The notes under the pieces: model-generated
The model's database searches: none
Seen by the model: the letters and a program-made list of their open reading frames with translations, nothing else
What the model was told of the DNA's origin: nothing
Shown here: in pieces, positions 31,418 through 45,092 of the stretch
Layout: the number at the start of each line of letters is the position of its first letter
Numbering within the stretch: the stretch's first letter is position 1
Assembly (NCBI GenBank): GCA_944474755.1
Contig: OX104115.1
Coordinates: 74,934,993 to 74,998,992 of the forward strand
Direction: 5' to 3'
Source: Limnoperna fortunei
Lineage: Eukaryota > Mollusca > Bivalvia > Mytilida > Modiolidae
DNA length: 64,000 bases
Program-made: the position numbers and the translations under genes

Positions 31418-34400
31418 ATGCAAACTCAAACATCAGGAATTATGGAGAGTATTCCGTTGAATAATGCGAGCAGTTCAATATTTAATGAGAGCCATTACTT
31501 TGACGTACCTGAACAAACGAGTTTTTCTCGTGATCCTGGCTCACAGAGTTCAAGCATGACTGATACAATCAATGTAAATTTAATTCCTGATCAACCAGAA
31601 GCCGATTTGGGTAAGACCGTTACAATCCGACAGCTAGGGTCTGCGTCATTACTTCGTTTGCCTTTAAAAGTAATGGGCCAAGAAGTTGTTTCAGTAGTTG
31701 ATACGGCGGCTGAAGTTACCATTATTTCCGATACAGTTTTTCAGTCTTTACCTGTTAGACCACCAATTAAGCGAAGAACAACAATGCACGCTGCAGGGCG
31801 TGGCATGAAAATGGACGCATTTGTTGTAGGTCCAGTGGAGTTGCATATAGGCACTAAAACCTATATAACAGACATATACGTAGCACCTATCGATGATAGC
31901 ATGTTGTTAGGACTTGACTTTCTGGTCAAAGCTATTTATTTAGTTATTTTGGATTGTCGAAAACTTGTTTTTTTCGTGCATGGTGAGGCGTTACCTATGA
32001 CACTAGGACACACGGGTCTTGTCCCGTCTGTGAATAGTATGACGAGAGTATCTAAAGTGACAGTCCAGGAAAAACTTGAGGTGCCACCCAATTCTGTAGT
32101 TCAGACAATTTGTGATTTGCAGGACAAGCAAAACTGGTCGCAATATGTTATTGAGCCCTCAGAATCAGATACTTGTTTTTTGATACCTCGTGGTTACTAT
32201 GACTCGTTCACCGAACCTTGGATTAGTATTGTAAATGTGACTGATAAAGTGGTCAAATTGGCCAAGGGTACATGTATCGGCGAAGCATTCGAAGCTCAGC
32301 CCATAGATGCTGAAGACAGCGGGTGTATACCCGTAGTCGCCTCCATTTCTGGTAATATCAACGACCAAAAACTGCCGGAACATTTACAACAGCTTTACGA
32401 TAAATCATGCACCCTGTTGTCTGAAGATCAGAAAGTTCAACTACATAACCTATTGAAAGAATTTTCGGATGTTTTTGCTAGAGATGAATTTGATCTTGGT
32501 AGTTTTTCTGACATAGAACACGAAATTGATACTGGTGACGCAAGACCGATAAAGCAACGCATGAGACGTGTTCCCACATGCTTTGCCAATGAGGAAAAAG
32601 GTCATCTGGAAAAATTAGTGAAAGCAAACATCATAGAAGCCTCAAATTCTGAGTGGGCTTCAGCACCAGTTTTAGTCAGAAAACGTGATGGTTCTATTCG
32701 TTGGTATATCGATTACCGGAAGTTGAACTCCGTCACCAGAAAAGATGTATACCCACTACCTTTGATCGACGAGTGTCTTGACACGTTAGCTGGAAACCGA
32801 TGGTATTCCAAACTCGATGCAAATAGCGCCTATTATCAGGTCAAGGTTAAGGAGTCAGATAGACCAAAGACTGCCTTTATTACAAAATACGGCCTATTTC
32901 AGTTTGTCCGTATGAGCTTCGGTCTCTGTAATGCACCAGGAACTTATGCCCGTGTGATGAATCTAGTATTGCGAGGATTGACATGGAATATTGTCTTGGC
33001 ATTTCTCGACGATATTCTGGTAATGGGGAAATCGTATGAGGATCACTTGAACAATCTGAGAGCTGTTTTTGAAAGGTTTCGCCAACATGGTCTGAAGCTG
33101 AAACCACCCAAGTGTGACCTTTTAAAACGAGAGGTGGAATTCTTGGGAAGAAAGGTAAGCCAGGATGGAATGGCAATAGGAGACGAATATGTAGAGGTAG
33201 TGCAAAAATGGCCAACACCCAAGACAACTCGCGAGGTCGAGCAATTCCTGGGATTCGCCAATTATCACCGGAATTTTATCCAACACTTTTCCGATATTGC
33301 CTATCCTCTTCACCAAATCACTGGTAAGAAACCGTTCAAATGGGAGGAATCTGAAGAGACTGCGTTTCCAAAGCTCAAGGAAGCGTTGGTTACAACACCA
33401 GTACTGGCCCTACCGAATGCATCAGATCCGTTTATACTTGATACGGATGCGTCTAATTGTGCAATAGGAGCGGAATTAATGCAGGTACAAAATGGAGAAG
33501 AACGTACGGTTGTCTATTCCAGTTTTTCGTTGACTAGGGAGCAGGTTAATTATTGCACCACTAGGAAAGAGTTTCTGGCAGTTGTAAGGTTTACAAGACA
33601 CTACCGCCATTATTTGTTGGGGCGGAAGTTCACTGTGCGGACTGATCATAGTAGTCTAATCTGGCTGCTAAACTTTAAGGAACCGCAAGGGCAGCTAGCA
33701 CGTTGGCTCGAGGAGCTGAGCCAGTACAACATGGTTCTGCAGCACAGACCAGGGAAACAGCACATTAATGCTGATGCCCTATCCAGGTTAACACATGACA
33801 GATGTTCAAGGGATCGGCGAGAAGTAGGACACATGTTGCAAAATTATCTTCCGTGCGGTGCTTGTAACTATTGCACTCGTGCCCATCAAAATTGGTTGGG
33901 ATTCCGAGAGGAAGTTGATGATATAATTCCATTGGTACCCGAGCCTACCAGGGAGGTTCTGACACTCAACAGCGATCAAAAACAGTATTTGAGCGATGAG
34001 AAGTCAAGTAACGTGGAGTATGAAACAAGAATGCTAGATAGTAAACCACCGTCAGGAATTGAGTTCCAAAATAACGTGGAGTTCCACGTAGTGCAACATA
34101 TTAAAAAACAGGATGAGTTAGTTATACCTCCGGAACCGCATGTCAGTTCAATCGACATAGTTTGTACAATGAAAGAAATTTCTGTGAATTGTATGATTAA
34201 TGACTCCCAAACTGACCATAATGTAGCGACAGTTTTAGAAGCAACATCGTATTCTGCAGAGCAACTGAGAAATTTTCAGTCCAAGGACCCTGATTTAGAA
34301 TTAATACTAATGTGGCTTACCACAAATGAGGAGCCATCAGAGGCCACATTGTTTAGGTGCAGTCCACGTGCTAAAAAGTACTTTATTAATAAGGAATTGT

Positions 34401-35776
34401 TTTTCCTTGATAAAGACGGTGTATTGAGAAACCATCACAAAAGCACGGATGTAACTCGTTTAGTGGTTCCTAGAGATTTGATTAGAGAAGTGATGATTCT
34501 TAATCACGAAATACCGGTGGCAGGTCACCAAGGTATAACAAGGACGATTCTCAGAATAAAAGATAAGTTTCATTGGTTTGGTATGACAAAGGAGATCACT
34601 GATTTCGTAAAAACATGTACTGTTTGTAATGTACACAAGAAACCAACGAGGAAAGCAAGGTGCCCTATGACACAATACGTCGCAGGAGCTCCCATGGAAA
34701 GGATTCACCTAGATTTTTTAGGTCCATTACCCGAGTCAAAATTTGGGAACTCATATATTCTAGTAATGGCCGATCAATTTACGAAATGGGTGGACTGTAT
34801 TCCGTTGCCTACACAAACAGCGGAAGTGACTGCTCGAGCAGCTATTAACGAGTTTTTCTCTCGTTTTGGTTTTCCTTTTCAAATTTTTACCGACCAAGGT
34901 AGCAATTTTCAGAGTAAATTGTTCACGGCTGTATGTGAGATTCTACAGATACACAGAGCTCGGACAACACCATATAGACCGTCTGCAAACGGTCAGGTGG
35001 AACGTTTCAACAGAACCATAATGGACTGTGTACGATGCTATGTCTCAAAGCAACAAGACAATTGGGACGAACACCTAGCACAACTGTCGGGAGCAATACG
35101 TTCTTCCGTAAACCGCAGTACTGGCTACACACCCAATGCACTTATGCTAGGCAGAGAGGTGAATAACCCAGCTGATTTGTTATACGGAAAACCAAGCTCC
35201 ACGGATGCAGAGCCAAGCGATGAATATGTTGTACGCCTTCAGGACGCAATACGCATCGCTCACGAATCTGCCAGGGAAACATTGAAATCTGCCCAAAAGT
35301 CCATGAAAAGAGATTATGATGTAAGGGTTCTGGAGAAGACTTACAAGAAGGGGGATTTTGTCTACGTGTTGGACACGGCCCAAGTCAAAGGAAGGACCAA
35401 AAAGCTGGACCCACCATGGAAGGGTCCTGGGGTCATTTTTAAAAAATTGACTGCTTACCTTTATAAGGTAAAAACTGATACAGGCATACACGTGATGAAT
35501 CACGACAGGTTGAAGCTTTGTACTTCAAGGGATATACCGCAGTGGTTGGTCAGATTTAAGACGCGATTGATGGAGACGGATGACGAATCGTTACTGTCAG
35601 AAGACGGACAGTTGTACTGTCTCTTTAGAGGGTCTGACGATGGATCCTTTATGATAAGGTGCGACTACTGTGAGGAGTGGTACCACGGAGCTTGTATCAA
35701 GATGACCCCGGCACAAGCACAAAGATGTGGGAAGTATAAATGTCCCCCATGTCAAGTATCATCAGATTCCAAGTAA
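31418..35776 (+). CDS. pol: Gypsy pol polyprotein: protease, RT, RNase H, integrase, PHD finger
   Basis: One open frame of 1,452 codons. Aspartic protease: [12 protein letters not shown], with active Asp95 (DTAA replaces the usual DTGA), and MLLGLDFL. Reverse transcriptase: [31 protein letters not shown], and the catalytic box FLDD at 529-532 (normally YxDD). RNase H: DTDAS at about 675, later ADALSRL. Integrase: zinc-binding H-H-C-C segment ([12 protein letters not shown]), then Asp1099 (HLDFLGPL), Asp1159 (FTDQGSNF) and Glu1195 (NGQVERFN), i.e. D-D-35-E. A GPY/F-like PPWKGPGV follows. A C-terminal PHD finger occupies about 1399-1445 ([22 protein letters not shown]); its second zinc ligand is Phe in CLF where Cys is expected. 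Expression is probably by frameshift from gag. Intact length, but several key residues are non-canonical. Confidence 0.95.
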   Translation: MQTQTSGIMESIPLNNASSSIFNESHYFDVPEQTSFSRDPGSQSSSMTDTINVNLIPDQPEADLGKTVTIRQLGSASLLRLPLKVMGQEVVSVVDTAAEVTIISDTVFQSLPVRPPIKRRTTMHAAGRGMKMDAFVVGPVELHIGTKTYITDIYVAPIDDSMLLGLDFLVKAIYLVILDCRKLVFFVHGEALPMTLGHTGLVPSVNSMTRVSKVTVQEKLEVPPNSVVQTICDLQDKQNWSQYVIEPSESDTCFLIPRGYYDSFTEPWISIVNVTDKVVKLAKGTCIGEAFEAQPIDAEDSGCIPVVASISGNINDQKLPEHLQQLYDKSCTLLSEDQKVQLHNLLKEFSDVFARDEFDLGSFSDIEHEIDTGDARPIKQRMRRVPTCFANEEKGHLEKLVKANIIEASNSEWASAPVLVRKRDGSIRWYIDYRKLNSVTRKDVYPLPLIDECLDTLAGNRWYSKLDANSAYYQVKVKESDRPKTAFITKYGLFQFVRMSFGLCNAPGTYARVMNLVLRGLTWNIVLAFLDDILVMGKSYEDHLNNLRAVFERFRQHGLKLKPPKCDLLKREVEFLGRKVSQDGMAIGDEYVEVVQKWPTPKTTREVEQFLGFANYHRNFIQHFSDIAYPLHQITGKKPFKWEESEETAFPKLKEALVTTPVLALPNASDPFILDTDASNCAIGAELMQVQNGEERTVVYSSFSLTREQVNYCTTRKEFLAVVRFTRHYRHYLLGRKFTVRTDHSSLIWLLNFKEPQGQLARWLEELSQYNMVLQHRPGKQHINADALSRLTHDRCSRDRREVGHMLQNYLPCGACNYCTRAHQNWLGFREEVDDIIPLVPEPTREVLTLNSDQKQYLSDEKSSNVEYETRMLDSKPPSGIEFQNNVEFHVVQHIKKQDELVIPPEPHVSSIDIVCTMKEISVNCMINDSQTDHNVATVLEATSYSAEQLRNFQSKDPDLELILMWLTTNEEPSEATLFRCSPRAKKYFINKELFFLDKDGVLRNHHKSTDVTRLVVPRDLIREVMILNHEIPVAGHQGITRTILRIKDKFHWFGMTKEITDFVKTCTVCNVHKKPTRKARCPMTQYVAGAPMERIHLDFLGPLPESKFGNSYILVMADQFTKWVDCIPLPTQTAEVTARAAINEFFSRFGFPFQIFTDQGSNFQSKLFTAVCEILQIHRARTTPYRPSANGQVERFNRTIMDCVRCYVSKQQDNWDEHLAQLSGAIRSSVNRSTGYTPNALMLGREVNNPADLLYGKPSSTDAEPSDEYVVRLQDAIRIAHESARETLKSAQKSMKRDYDVRVLEKTYKKGDFVYVLDTAQVKGRTKKLDPPWKGPGVIFKKLTAYLYKVKTDTGIHVMNHDRLKLCTSRDIPQWLVRFKTRLMETDDESLLSEDGQLYCLFRGSDDGSFMIRCDYCEEWYHGACIKMTPAQAQRCGKYKCPPCQVSSDSK

Positions 35777-36059
35777 GTTCGTTATATGCCTAAAGTGTAT
35801 AGTGTACAAATATTGTATCATGACTGTAGTAACCTACAGGAGATAGGTTCATTATGTTTATTACAAATCCTTTGTAAATTTTGATTGTTGGAACTTTTCG
35901 AACACCGGAGCAGTGTAAAGAACAATTTATGTACGTTATATGTATATCATGATACTGTGAAATTTACGACTTGATTCTATGTGATTTTCTGCATGAATTA
36001 TGGACACTTTCATGGAGTGTAAACTGTAACATCATTTGAGATATAACTCCTTTTTTTCG

Positions 36060-36072
36060 AAACAGGGGGGAG
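36060..36072 (+). promoter_or_regulatory. polypurine tract
   Basis: aaacaggggggag lies directly before the 3' LTR, the standard plus-strand priming position. Confidence 0.85.
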
Positions 36073-36368
36073 TGTGGTGTGTATACACACGTAGTTACTA
36101 GTACCGTTACGCTAGTATATTCTATACGTTGGTTATTGGATGTAAGAAGGTGGACTGGATCCCGGAATAAGGATACCGTTGTGCGTTACACTGTGTGTAG
36201 ACGAGTGGAAAAGGGTATCGATTTGGCGGGTGTGAAGTGGGCGGACGAGTGGCGACGGTCTGTGTTGGATGTCGGCGATTCGCCTGTTGTTGGTGGGTGT
36301 TTGTGGTTTGGAGTCACTCTCGGGTTGACATTTGGTGTCATTGTTGTTGGTACTTGGCTGACACAACA
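36073..36368 (+). repeat. 3' LTR
   Basis: Near-identical to the 5' LTR, with the same TG...CA ends. The downstream GGCG completes the target duplication. An open frame runs from the LTR into flanking DNA to 36,615 but has no recognisable protein. Confidence 0.95.
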
Positions 36369-36582
36369 GGCGTGCCGTACTTTTAAACCATCGAGCGGCA
36401 TCCGTAGAGAAAATTACAAAAACCGACTTTTTACTCTAGAATTCTCATATAATGTATATAGAAAAACTAATGGTAGTCAACAAATGCATGGGTCAATACA
36501 AATAAACAATAAAAACATCTTACACTGGGTTTGTACAAAAAGGGGGAAACGGATGTCAAAAAACACTTGGCGAAGTGGAAAT

Positions 36583-38954
36583 AAAGGCTCAAGCGTGTAT
36601 ACGACGAACAGGTAAGCTTTACCGATATTGTTTATATGAGAAAGATAGTCTACTTACTCCGTGATTAACCAACATTCAACATTTCTGTAAGAATGTTAAC
36701 GAGTGACCTTCCCAAATTTCATAAACATGCTTAACTTCCAGTGATAAAGTATGGAACGCATAAATGATATAAAAATTCACAAATTGAATATTGACTTGGC
36801 AGGACAGGTTCTATGCACATGGTTTTAATTTGTTTTTGATAGGAAAGCAGAAATTGCTGCCACTAAGTTTAACATAAATAAGTATAAGGAAAATGTTAAC
36901 AAAAATATATTCTCGGAAACTATTTAATCAATAAGAACCAAACTTAGTAGCATCTATCTTTCATTACAAGGTCAATTACAGCGTTTTTAACGATTAGAAA
37001 TTCAAAATGGCACTAGAAGTTAGTTTAATATAGGACATGGACAAATGTTCTATTATGTTCTTTTCAATACTGAAATAGAAAACGGTTTAATTGCTTTCTC
37101 CCAATTTTTTATCTCACATATGACATGCCATTTGATCTATTGCATTAACGTCGGATCGGCATCGGTAAGCTCTGATACAAAAATTTTCTTCTGTGTAACT
37201 AGGGAGCAATTCGAAGTAAATTCTGAATTTTCCAGAGGTTATCTAATTTATAAATTTTATTCGGGGCTTTTCTCCATCAACAGACATGGCTGCTCTAAAT
37301 AAAAATCATAAAGGTTTACGTCTATACTTTGTAAATCATTACAACTACAAACTCTACGTTTAAGTACATACACATCTACAAATTACCAAAGTTTTATTAC
37401 TGCCTCCAGTATAAGTAATTTACATTTTATATTTGTAAATGCGTATCCTTATCCCACTCTTCATGCCCACTAATTTAGTTTTAAACCACTTTAAAGCAAC
37501 AACTTTTTTAACAACATAAAAATCAACTTTTTGGAATAAAAAATTAAACATCAGTTATGCTAGAGCTTGCAGCGAGTATACTGACTTTTGCAAACGCCAC
37601 CTATTTCTTCGGGATAAACTTATAAACCAAATTTACAAGAAAAAACGACTCCTCTGCGCCCATGGTAAGTTTTTCTTTAGATACCACTTCCTTGTCGAAA
37701 AATATTCGTTTGAAAATATCGTTGCATATAGTTTTTCAATTGTTGAATTCAGTTTACAGTGAATGTGGAAATAAAGCTCAAGCGTGTATACGACGAACAG
37801 GTAAGCTTTACCGATATTGTTTATATGAGAAAGATAGTCTACTTACTCCTTGATTAACCAACATTCAACATTTCTGTAAGAATGTTAACGAGTGACCTTC
37901 CCAAATTTCATAAACATGCTTAACTTCCGGTGATAAAGTATGGAACGCATAAATGATATAAAAATTCACAAATTGAATATTGACTTGGAAGGACAGGTTC
38001 TATGCACATGGTTTTAATTTGTTTTTGATAGGAAAGCAGAAATTGCTGCCACTAAGTTTAACATAAAATAGTATAAGGAAAATGTTAACAAAAGTATATT
38101 CTCGGAAACTATTTAATCAATAAGAACCAAACTTAGTAGCATCTATCTTTCATTACAAGGTCAATTACAGCGTTTTTAACGATTAGAAATTCAAAATGGC
38201 ACTAGAAGTTAGTTTAATATAGGACATGGACAAATGTTCTATTATGTTCTTTTCAATGCTGAAATAGAAAACGGTTTAATTGCTTTCTCCCAAATTTTTA
38301 TCTCACATATGACATGCCATTTGAGCTATTGCAGTAACGTCGGATCGGCATCGGTAAGCTCTGATACAAAAATTTTCTTCTGTGTAACTAGGGAGCAATT
38401 CGAAGTAAATTCTGAATTTTCCAGAGGTTATCTAATTTATAAATTTTATTCGGGGCTTTTCTCCATCAACAGACATGGCTGCTCTAAATAAAAATCATAA
38501 AGGTTTACGTCTATACTTTGTAAATCATTACAACTACAAACACTACGTTTAAGTACATACACATCTAAAAATTACCAAAGTTTTATTACTGCCTCCAGTA
38601 TAAGGAATTTACATTTTATATTTGTAAATGCGTATCCTTATCCCACTCTTCATGCCCACGAATTTAGTTTTAAACCCCTTTAAAACAACAACTTTTTTAA
38701 CAACATAAAAATCAACTTTTTGGAATAAAAAATTAAACCTCAGGTATGCTAGAGCTTGCAGCGAGTATACTGACTTTTGCAAACGCCACCTATTTCTTCG
38801 GGATAAACTTATAAACCAAATTTACAAGAAAAAACGACTCGTCTGCGCCCTTGATAAGTTTTTCTTTAGATAGCACTTCCTTGTCGAAAAATATTCGTTT
38901 GAAAATATCGTTGCATATAGTTTTTCAATTGTTGAATTCAGTTTACAGTGAATG
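36583..38954 (+). repeat. tandem array, unit A: two ~1.19-kb copies
   Basis: Copy 1 (36,583-37,767) and copy 2 (37,768-38,954) match throughout at roughly 97%: gctcaagcgtgtatacgacg, aacaggtaagctttaccg, ttgcattaacgtcggatcgg (and its copy) and aaacgactcctctgcgccc. Copy 1 has gtggaaataaaggctc where copy 2 has one base fewer. Each contains an 85-codon open frame (37,045-37,302 and 38,234-38,491) with no known domain, and short splice-like brackets (cagtttacag, acag/gtaagc). Confidence 0.9.
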
Positions 38955-41900
38955 TGCTACGGTGATTGTTTGGATACACTAATCAATAGTGGTATATAAT
39001 ACCTATCCATTTTAATCAACTAACCAACTCAAATACTACAGTAACGGATATGAAATGATTGGCATGCCATAAAACCTGGTTAGTTAGTTTAACTCACCAT
39101 TTCTTTAGAAATTCCTGTACCAAGTCAGGACCGCTGCTGTAGTTACTACATATTTGGTTGTTGGTTCTGGAGTTGCTGGTTTCTCGGACTTTGATTTGTG
39201 GATCGTCGTTTCTTCGGTGTTCGGTATTGTGTTATTAACTAAATTGAAAAAGAATTGTGTAAATATGAATGAAATAGACCTGTTGAAATTTCCCGATTAT
39301 TCCATAATTGAACCATAATCCAGCATTTATTTATGATCTGAGAAAACTTAATAACCTTTATTAATACACAAACATTTCGCTGACTATCTGGACCATAGTG
39401 CTGTTATAGAGGCTGATCAAGAAGACGATAAAGTTGTTTTGGCCTAAGTCTTCAGAAGGCGTCGTCCGTCTGCTTCTTCTGTATTTAGTGCGCTAACTAA
39501 TGTTTAGGCGACGTAATATAAATTTAGATTTATTTTATGCTCAGCTATTCTGTCATGTCTTTTTGCTATTGAAACCCCCCCCCCCCCCCCAAAAAAAAAA
39601 AAAAAAATCCTAGAATTTATTAAATAGTATTTACATTTAAGCTACTTGAGCTCTTTCCAAGAAATAAAAAAAATATCTGACTTCATTTGCAGCTCATTCA
39701 TTAATATATTCTCCGTGCATGCAGCGAGCTTGTTTGCCAATAAATAAGAAAACACATAAATTTGAAAGAAAATGGGCCACCAATTGTCGCAGAAGTTTAT
39801 TAACTACTTATTTTCATCTAATATTTACAAGCATTTCAAAGGTGGGGGCTCCACAATGGCCGTCCCAATAAAAATATACGACTGTACAAATAATAATAGC
39901 AAATGCCCGAACCTAACAAAATTATACACATAATAATAACATAACTTCCAATAGAAAATTGTACACATAATAATAATAAAATAAGAAAAAAATCAAGGTT
40001 TATTCATAACTCTTATAGACAACTAGAAATAATACTATTGTCGACTGCAATGGGTTGGAAAAACGACTCGTCTGCGCCCTTGATAAGTTTTTCTATAGAT
40101 ACCACTTCCTTGTCGAAAAATATTCGTTTTAAAATATCGTTGCATATAGTTTTCCAATTTTTGAATTCAGTTTATAGTGAATGTGCTACGATGATTGTTT
40201 GGATACACTAATGAATAGTGGTATATGATACCTATCCATTTTAATCAACTAACCAACTCAAATACTACAGTAACGGATATGAAATGATTGGCATGCCATA
40301 AAACCTGGTAATTTAGTTTAACTCACCATTTCTTTAGAAATGCCTGTACCAAGTCAGGACCGCTGCTGTAGTTACTACATATTTGGTTGTTGGTTCTGGA
40401 GTTGCTGGTTTCTCGGACTTTGATTTGTGGATCGTCGTTTCTTCGGTGTTCGGTATTGTGTTATTAACTAAATTGAAAAAGAATTGTGTAATTATGAATG
40501 AAATAGACCTATTGAAATGTCCCGATTATTCCATAATTGAACCATAATCCAGCATTTATTTATGATTTGAGAAACCTTAATAACCTTTATTAATACACAA
40601 ACATTTCGCTGACTATCTGGACCATAGTGCTGTTATAGAAGCTGATCAAGAAGACGATAAAGTTGTTTTGGCCTGAGTCTTCAGAAGGCGTCGTCCGTCT
40701 GCTTCTACTGTATTTTGTGCGCTAACTAATTTTTAGGCGACGTAATATAAATTTAGATTTATTTTATGCTCAGATATTCTGTCATGTCTTTTTGCTATTG
40801 AAAACCACAAAAAATCCTAGAATTTTAAATAGTATTTACATTTATGCAACTTCAGCTCATTCCAAGAAATGAAAAAATATCTTACTTGACTTGCAACTCA
40901 TTCATTAATATATTCTCCGTGAATGCAGCGAGCTTGTTTGCCAATAAATAAGAAAACTCATAAATTTGGAAGAAAATGGGCCACCAATTGTCGCAGAAGT
41001 TTATTTACTACTTATTTTCATCTAATATTTACAAGCAATTCAAAGGTGGGGGCTCCACAATGGCCGTCCCAATAAAAATATACGACTGTACAAATAATAA
41101 TAGCAAATGCCCGAACCTAACAAAATTATACACATAATGATAATATAACTTCCAATAGAAAATTGTACACATAATAATAATAAAATAAGCAAAAAATCAA
41201 GGTTTATTCATAACTCTTATGGACAACTAGAAATAATACTAGTGTCGACTGCAATGGGGTGGTAAAAACGACTCGTCTGCGCCCTTGTTAAGTTTTTCTA
41301 TAGATACCACTTCCTTGTCGAAAAATATTCGTTTTAAAATATCGTTGCATATAGTTTTCCAACTTTTGAATTCAGTTTATAGTGAATGTGCTACGATGAT
41401 TGTTTGGATACACTAATGAATAGTGGTATATGATACCTATCCATTTTAATCAACTAGCCAACTCAAATACTACAGTAACGGATATGAAATGATTAGCATG
41501 CCATAAAACCTGGTTGTTAGTTTAACTCACCATTTCTTTAGAAATGCCTGTACAAAGTCAGGAGTTGGTTAGTTTAACGTACCATTTCTTTAGAAATGCA
41601 TGTACCAAGACAGGACCGCTGCTGTAGTTACTATATATTTGGTTGTTGGTTCTGGAGTTGCTGGTTTCTCGGACTTTGATTTGTGGATCGTCGTTTGTTC
41701 GGTGTTCGGTATTGTGTTATTAACTTAATTGAAAAAGAATGGTGTAAATATGAATGAAATAGACCTGTTGAAATTTCCCGATTATTTCATAATTGAACCA
41801 TAATCCAGCATTTATTTATGATCTGTGAAAACTTAATAACCTTTATTAATACACAAACATTTCGCTGACTATCTGGACCATAGTGCTGTTATAGAGGCTG

Positions 41901-43700
41901 ATTAAGAAGACGATGAAGTTGTTTTGACCTGAATCTTCAGAAGGCGTCGCCCGTCTGCTTCTTCTTTATTTAGTGCGCTAACTATTTTTTAGGCGACGTA
42001 ATATAAATTTAGATTTATTATATGCTCAGTTTTCCTGTCATGTCTTTCTGCTATTGAAAACCAAAAATAATCCTAGAATTTTTAAAAGTATTTACATTTA
42101 TGCAACTTGAGTCCATTCCAAGAAATAAAAAAATATCTGACTTGATTTGCAACTCATTCATTAATATTTTCTCCGTGCATGCAGCGGGCTTGTTCGCAAA
42201 TAAATAAGAAAACACATAAATTTGGAAGAAAATGGGCCACCAATTGTTGCCGAAGTTTATTAACTACTTATTTTCATCTAATATTTACAAGCAATTCAAA
42301 GGTGGAGGCTCCACAATGGCAGTCCCAACATAAAATATACGACTGTACAAATAATAATAGCAAATGCCCGAACCTAACAAAATTATACACATAATAATAA
42401 CATAACATCCAATAGAAAATTGTACACATAATAATAATAAAATAAGAAACAAATCAAGATTTATTTATAACTCTTATAGACAACTAGAAATAATACTATT
42501 GTCGACTGCAATGGGGTGGAAAAAACGACTCGTCTGCGCCCTTGATAAGTTTTTCTATAGATACCACTTCCTTGTCGAAAAATATTCGTTTTAAAATATC
42601 GTTGCATATAGTTTTCCAATTTTTGAATTCAGTTTATAGTGAATGTGCTACGATGATTGTTTGGATACACTAATGAATAGTGGTTTATGATACCTATCCA
42701 TTTTAATCAACTAGCCAACTCAAATACCACAGTAACGGATATGAAATGATTGGCATGCCATAAAACCTGGTTGTTAGTTTAACTCACCATTTCTTTAGAA
42801 ATGCCTGTACCAAGTCAGGACCGCTGCTGTAGTTACTACATATTTGGTTGTTGGTTCTGGAGTTGCTGGTTTCTCGGACTTTGATTTGTGGATCGTCGTT
42901 TCTTCGGTGTTCGGTATTGTGTTATTAACTTAATTGAAAAAGAATGGTGTAAATATGAATGAAATAGACCTGTTCAAATTTCCCGATTATTTCATAATTG
43001 AACCATAATCCAGCATTTATTTATGATCTGAGAAAACTTAATAACCTTTATTAATACACAAACATTTCGCTGAATACCTGGACCATAGTGCTGTTATAGA
43101 GGCTGATTAAGAAGACGATGAAGTTGTTTTGGCCTGAATCTTCAGAAGGCGTCGCCCGTCTGCTTCTTCTTTATTTAGTGCGCTAACTATTTATTAGGCG
43201 ACGTAATATAAATTTAGATTTATTATATGCTCAGTTTTCCTGTCATGTCTTTCTGCTATTAAAAACCAAAAAAAAAATCCTAGAAGTTTAAAAAGTATTT
43301 ACATTTATGCAACTTGAGCTCATTCCAAGAAATAAAAAAATATCTGACTTGATTTGCAACTCATTCATTAATATTTTCTCCAAGCATGCAGCGAGCTTGT
43401 TTGCAAATAAATAAGAAAACACATAAATTTGGAAGAAAATGTGCCACCAATTGTCGCCGAAGTTTATTAACTACTTATTTTCATCTAATATTTACAAGCA
43501 ATTCAAAGGTGGGGGCTCCACAATGGCCGTCCCAACATAAAATATACGAATGTACAAATAATAACAGCAAATGCCCGAACCTAACAAAATTATACACCAA
43601 TAGAAAATTTTACACATAATAATTAAAAAAATCAAGGTTTATTCATAACTCTTATAGACAACTAGAAATAATACTATTGTCGACTGCAATTGGGTGGAGG
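38955..43700 (+). repeat. tandem array, unit B: four ~1.2-kb copies
   Basis: Unit starts can be marked by aaaacgactcgtctgcgccc at about 38,827, 40,057, 41,266 and 42,524. All contain gtgctacgatgattgtttgg, the reversed family D repeat, gctgatcaagaagacgat, catgcagcgagcttgtttg and gtcgactgcaatggg. The first ~120 bp of each B unit equals the end of unit A, so A and B share a segment. The third copy carries an extra ~60-bp internal duplication near 41,530-41,600. The last ends near 43,700. Confidence 0.9.
39576..39607. repeat. poly-C followed by poly-A, in B copy 1 only
   Basis: A run of 17 C joined to about 17 A. The other B copies have short A runs here, so this is a copy-specific expansion. 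Confidence 0.9.
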
Positions 43701-45020
43701 TGTAGTGGCGGATATTGAGAAACATAAATTTCCTTAGAAAACCAAAACGTGTGTTATTTGATATAATTGCCCTGTTATAATGGTATTTACAAACATGCGT
43801 TCAATGACATTGGTCAAATGAGGTACCAATAAGGAAAAATAATTTATTTAATGTGAGCTCATTTCAAGAAATAAAAAAATACGTAAATTTGGAAGAAAAT
43901 GGGCCACCAATTGTAGCCGAACTTTATAAGCTACTTATCTTCATCAAATTTTTTGCAACCTAGTTTTATAACCACCTTACAGAAAAGTTTAATTTATAAA
44001 GGTACATGCGTCACCGATTTGTGAGGATCATTAATATCGTTTGAACCAATCTGAACACAGGCCGGACATGACCTATACAATATACCAGGTGGTAAGCAAT
44101 AAAACCTATAAGGAAATAGGGTGGAGCCTAATCTTATCAAACTTCTAAAATTAACACAAACATTGAGCCTAATCAAAACAAAAATACACATGTCTCCCAT
44201 GGGAGACGGCATACATAGTCAAATGATGAACAGTATAGGGAGTAAATAGCTATCTGTTACTTGATTGAGTGGTTCACCAAATCTATAAATATCTTTGTCA
44301 TATCATTGGTTTACGTCAGGATCGAACTAGTATGTGTACTAAAATTTCGATATATTCTTGGGTTGAATCGGGGTTGTAATCAGTATTTTTGTGTAGTAAT
44401 GTTACGTTCCTCATATTGACTTTTATTTCATTCAGCGCATTGGTCAGTTAACTATTAAAAGGTAAACATTGCACCATATTCTCCCTACTTTTAAAGCTAT
44501 TTGGGAAAATATTGATATTTTCTGGATCTTTATTTTCATTCTGATACTGATGCAAATAGAACAACACATATTTTTATCGCTCATTTTGAACATTTGTTCA
44601 GGGAGTCAATTTTTGTTAAATTATTTATTTTTAAAAAAACACGTGTGAACTGTCGACAGTTATTTAAATATCTCACGAACCATTGGTTAATAGTTTAGCG
44701 TAAACAATGTCCTTAAAAGGTACATTGCTTACCTATCCTAAACATAAATTACATATAACAGATACTTTAATAATACCCATAAAATGGGAATATCAGCTAA
44801 GAGATGGTTAGCTTTTTAGAAAAGCTAATGTGTGTTATTCGATCTACTTGCCCCGTTATAATGGGGTTTAAAAACATGCGTTCAACACTTAAATTTTAAT
44901 TGGGGTTGAACTACATGCATTCAAGGACATAACTCAAATGAAGTACACATAATGCTCATGCATAATACAGTTTATTAAAATAAACTGAAATTTATCAAAT
45001 TTCTTGCATAGCTTTAAGAA
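43701..45020. other. non-coding stretch with B-unit remnants
   Basis: A decayed fragment of the B unit (tttggaagaaaatgggccac, near 43,890) lies here. Two diverged copies of a ~110-bp segment with gtgtgttatt, gttataatgg and aaacatgcgttcaa occur at about 43,735 and 44,825. No exon seen. Confidence 0.6.
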
Positions 45021-45092
45021 AAGGTGCGTTTTTACAAGATTACCAGCATTGTGGGATTCCATGAAAACGGTCAAAAGGACAAAAGCATCCAC

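Larger units (their letters stand above)
28659..36368 (+). mobile_element. Ty3/Gypsy LTR retrotransposon with PHD-tailed integrase
   Basis: The two 296-bp LTRs (28,659-28,954 and 36,073-36,368) begin tgtggtgtgtatacac and end tggctgacacaaca. By eye they differ at about five positions, so insertion is fairly recent. A 4-bp GGCG target duplication flanks them (28,655-28,658 and 36,369-36,372). A primer-binding site starting tgg lies at 28,956 and a purine tract precedes the 3' LTR. The order gag, protease, reverse transcriptase, RNase H, integrase is that of Ty3/Gypsy. pol is fully open, but gag carries at least one frameshift and one stop, so this copy is not autonomous. It sits in the second intron of the Ig gene. 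Confidence 0.95.

Noticed and set aside
37045..38491. 85-codon frame conserved in both A units, taken as a gene
   Set aside because: The whole unit was recently duplicated, so conservation is uninformative, and no domain or start context supports it.
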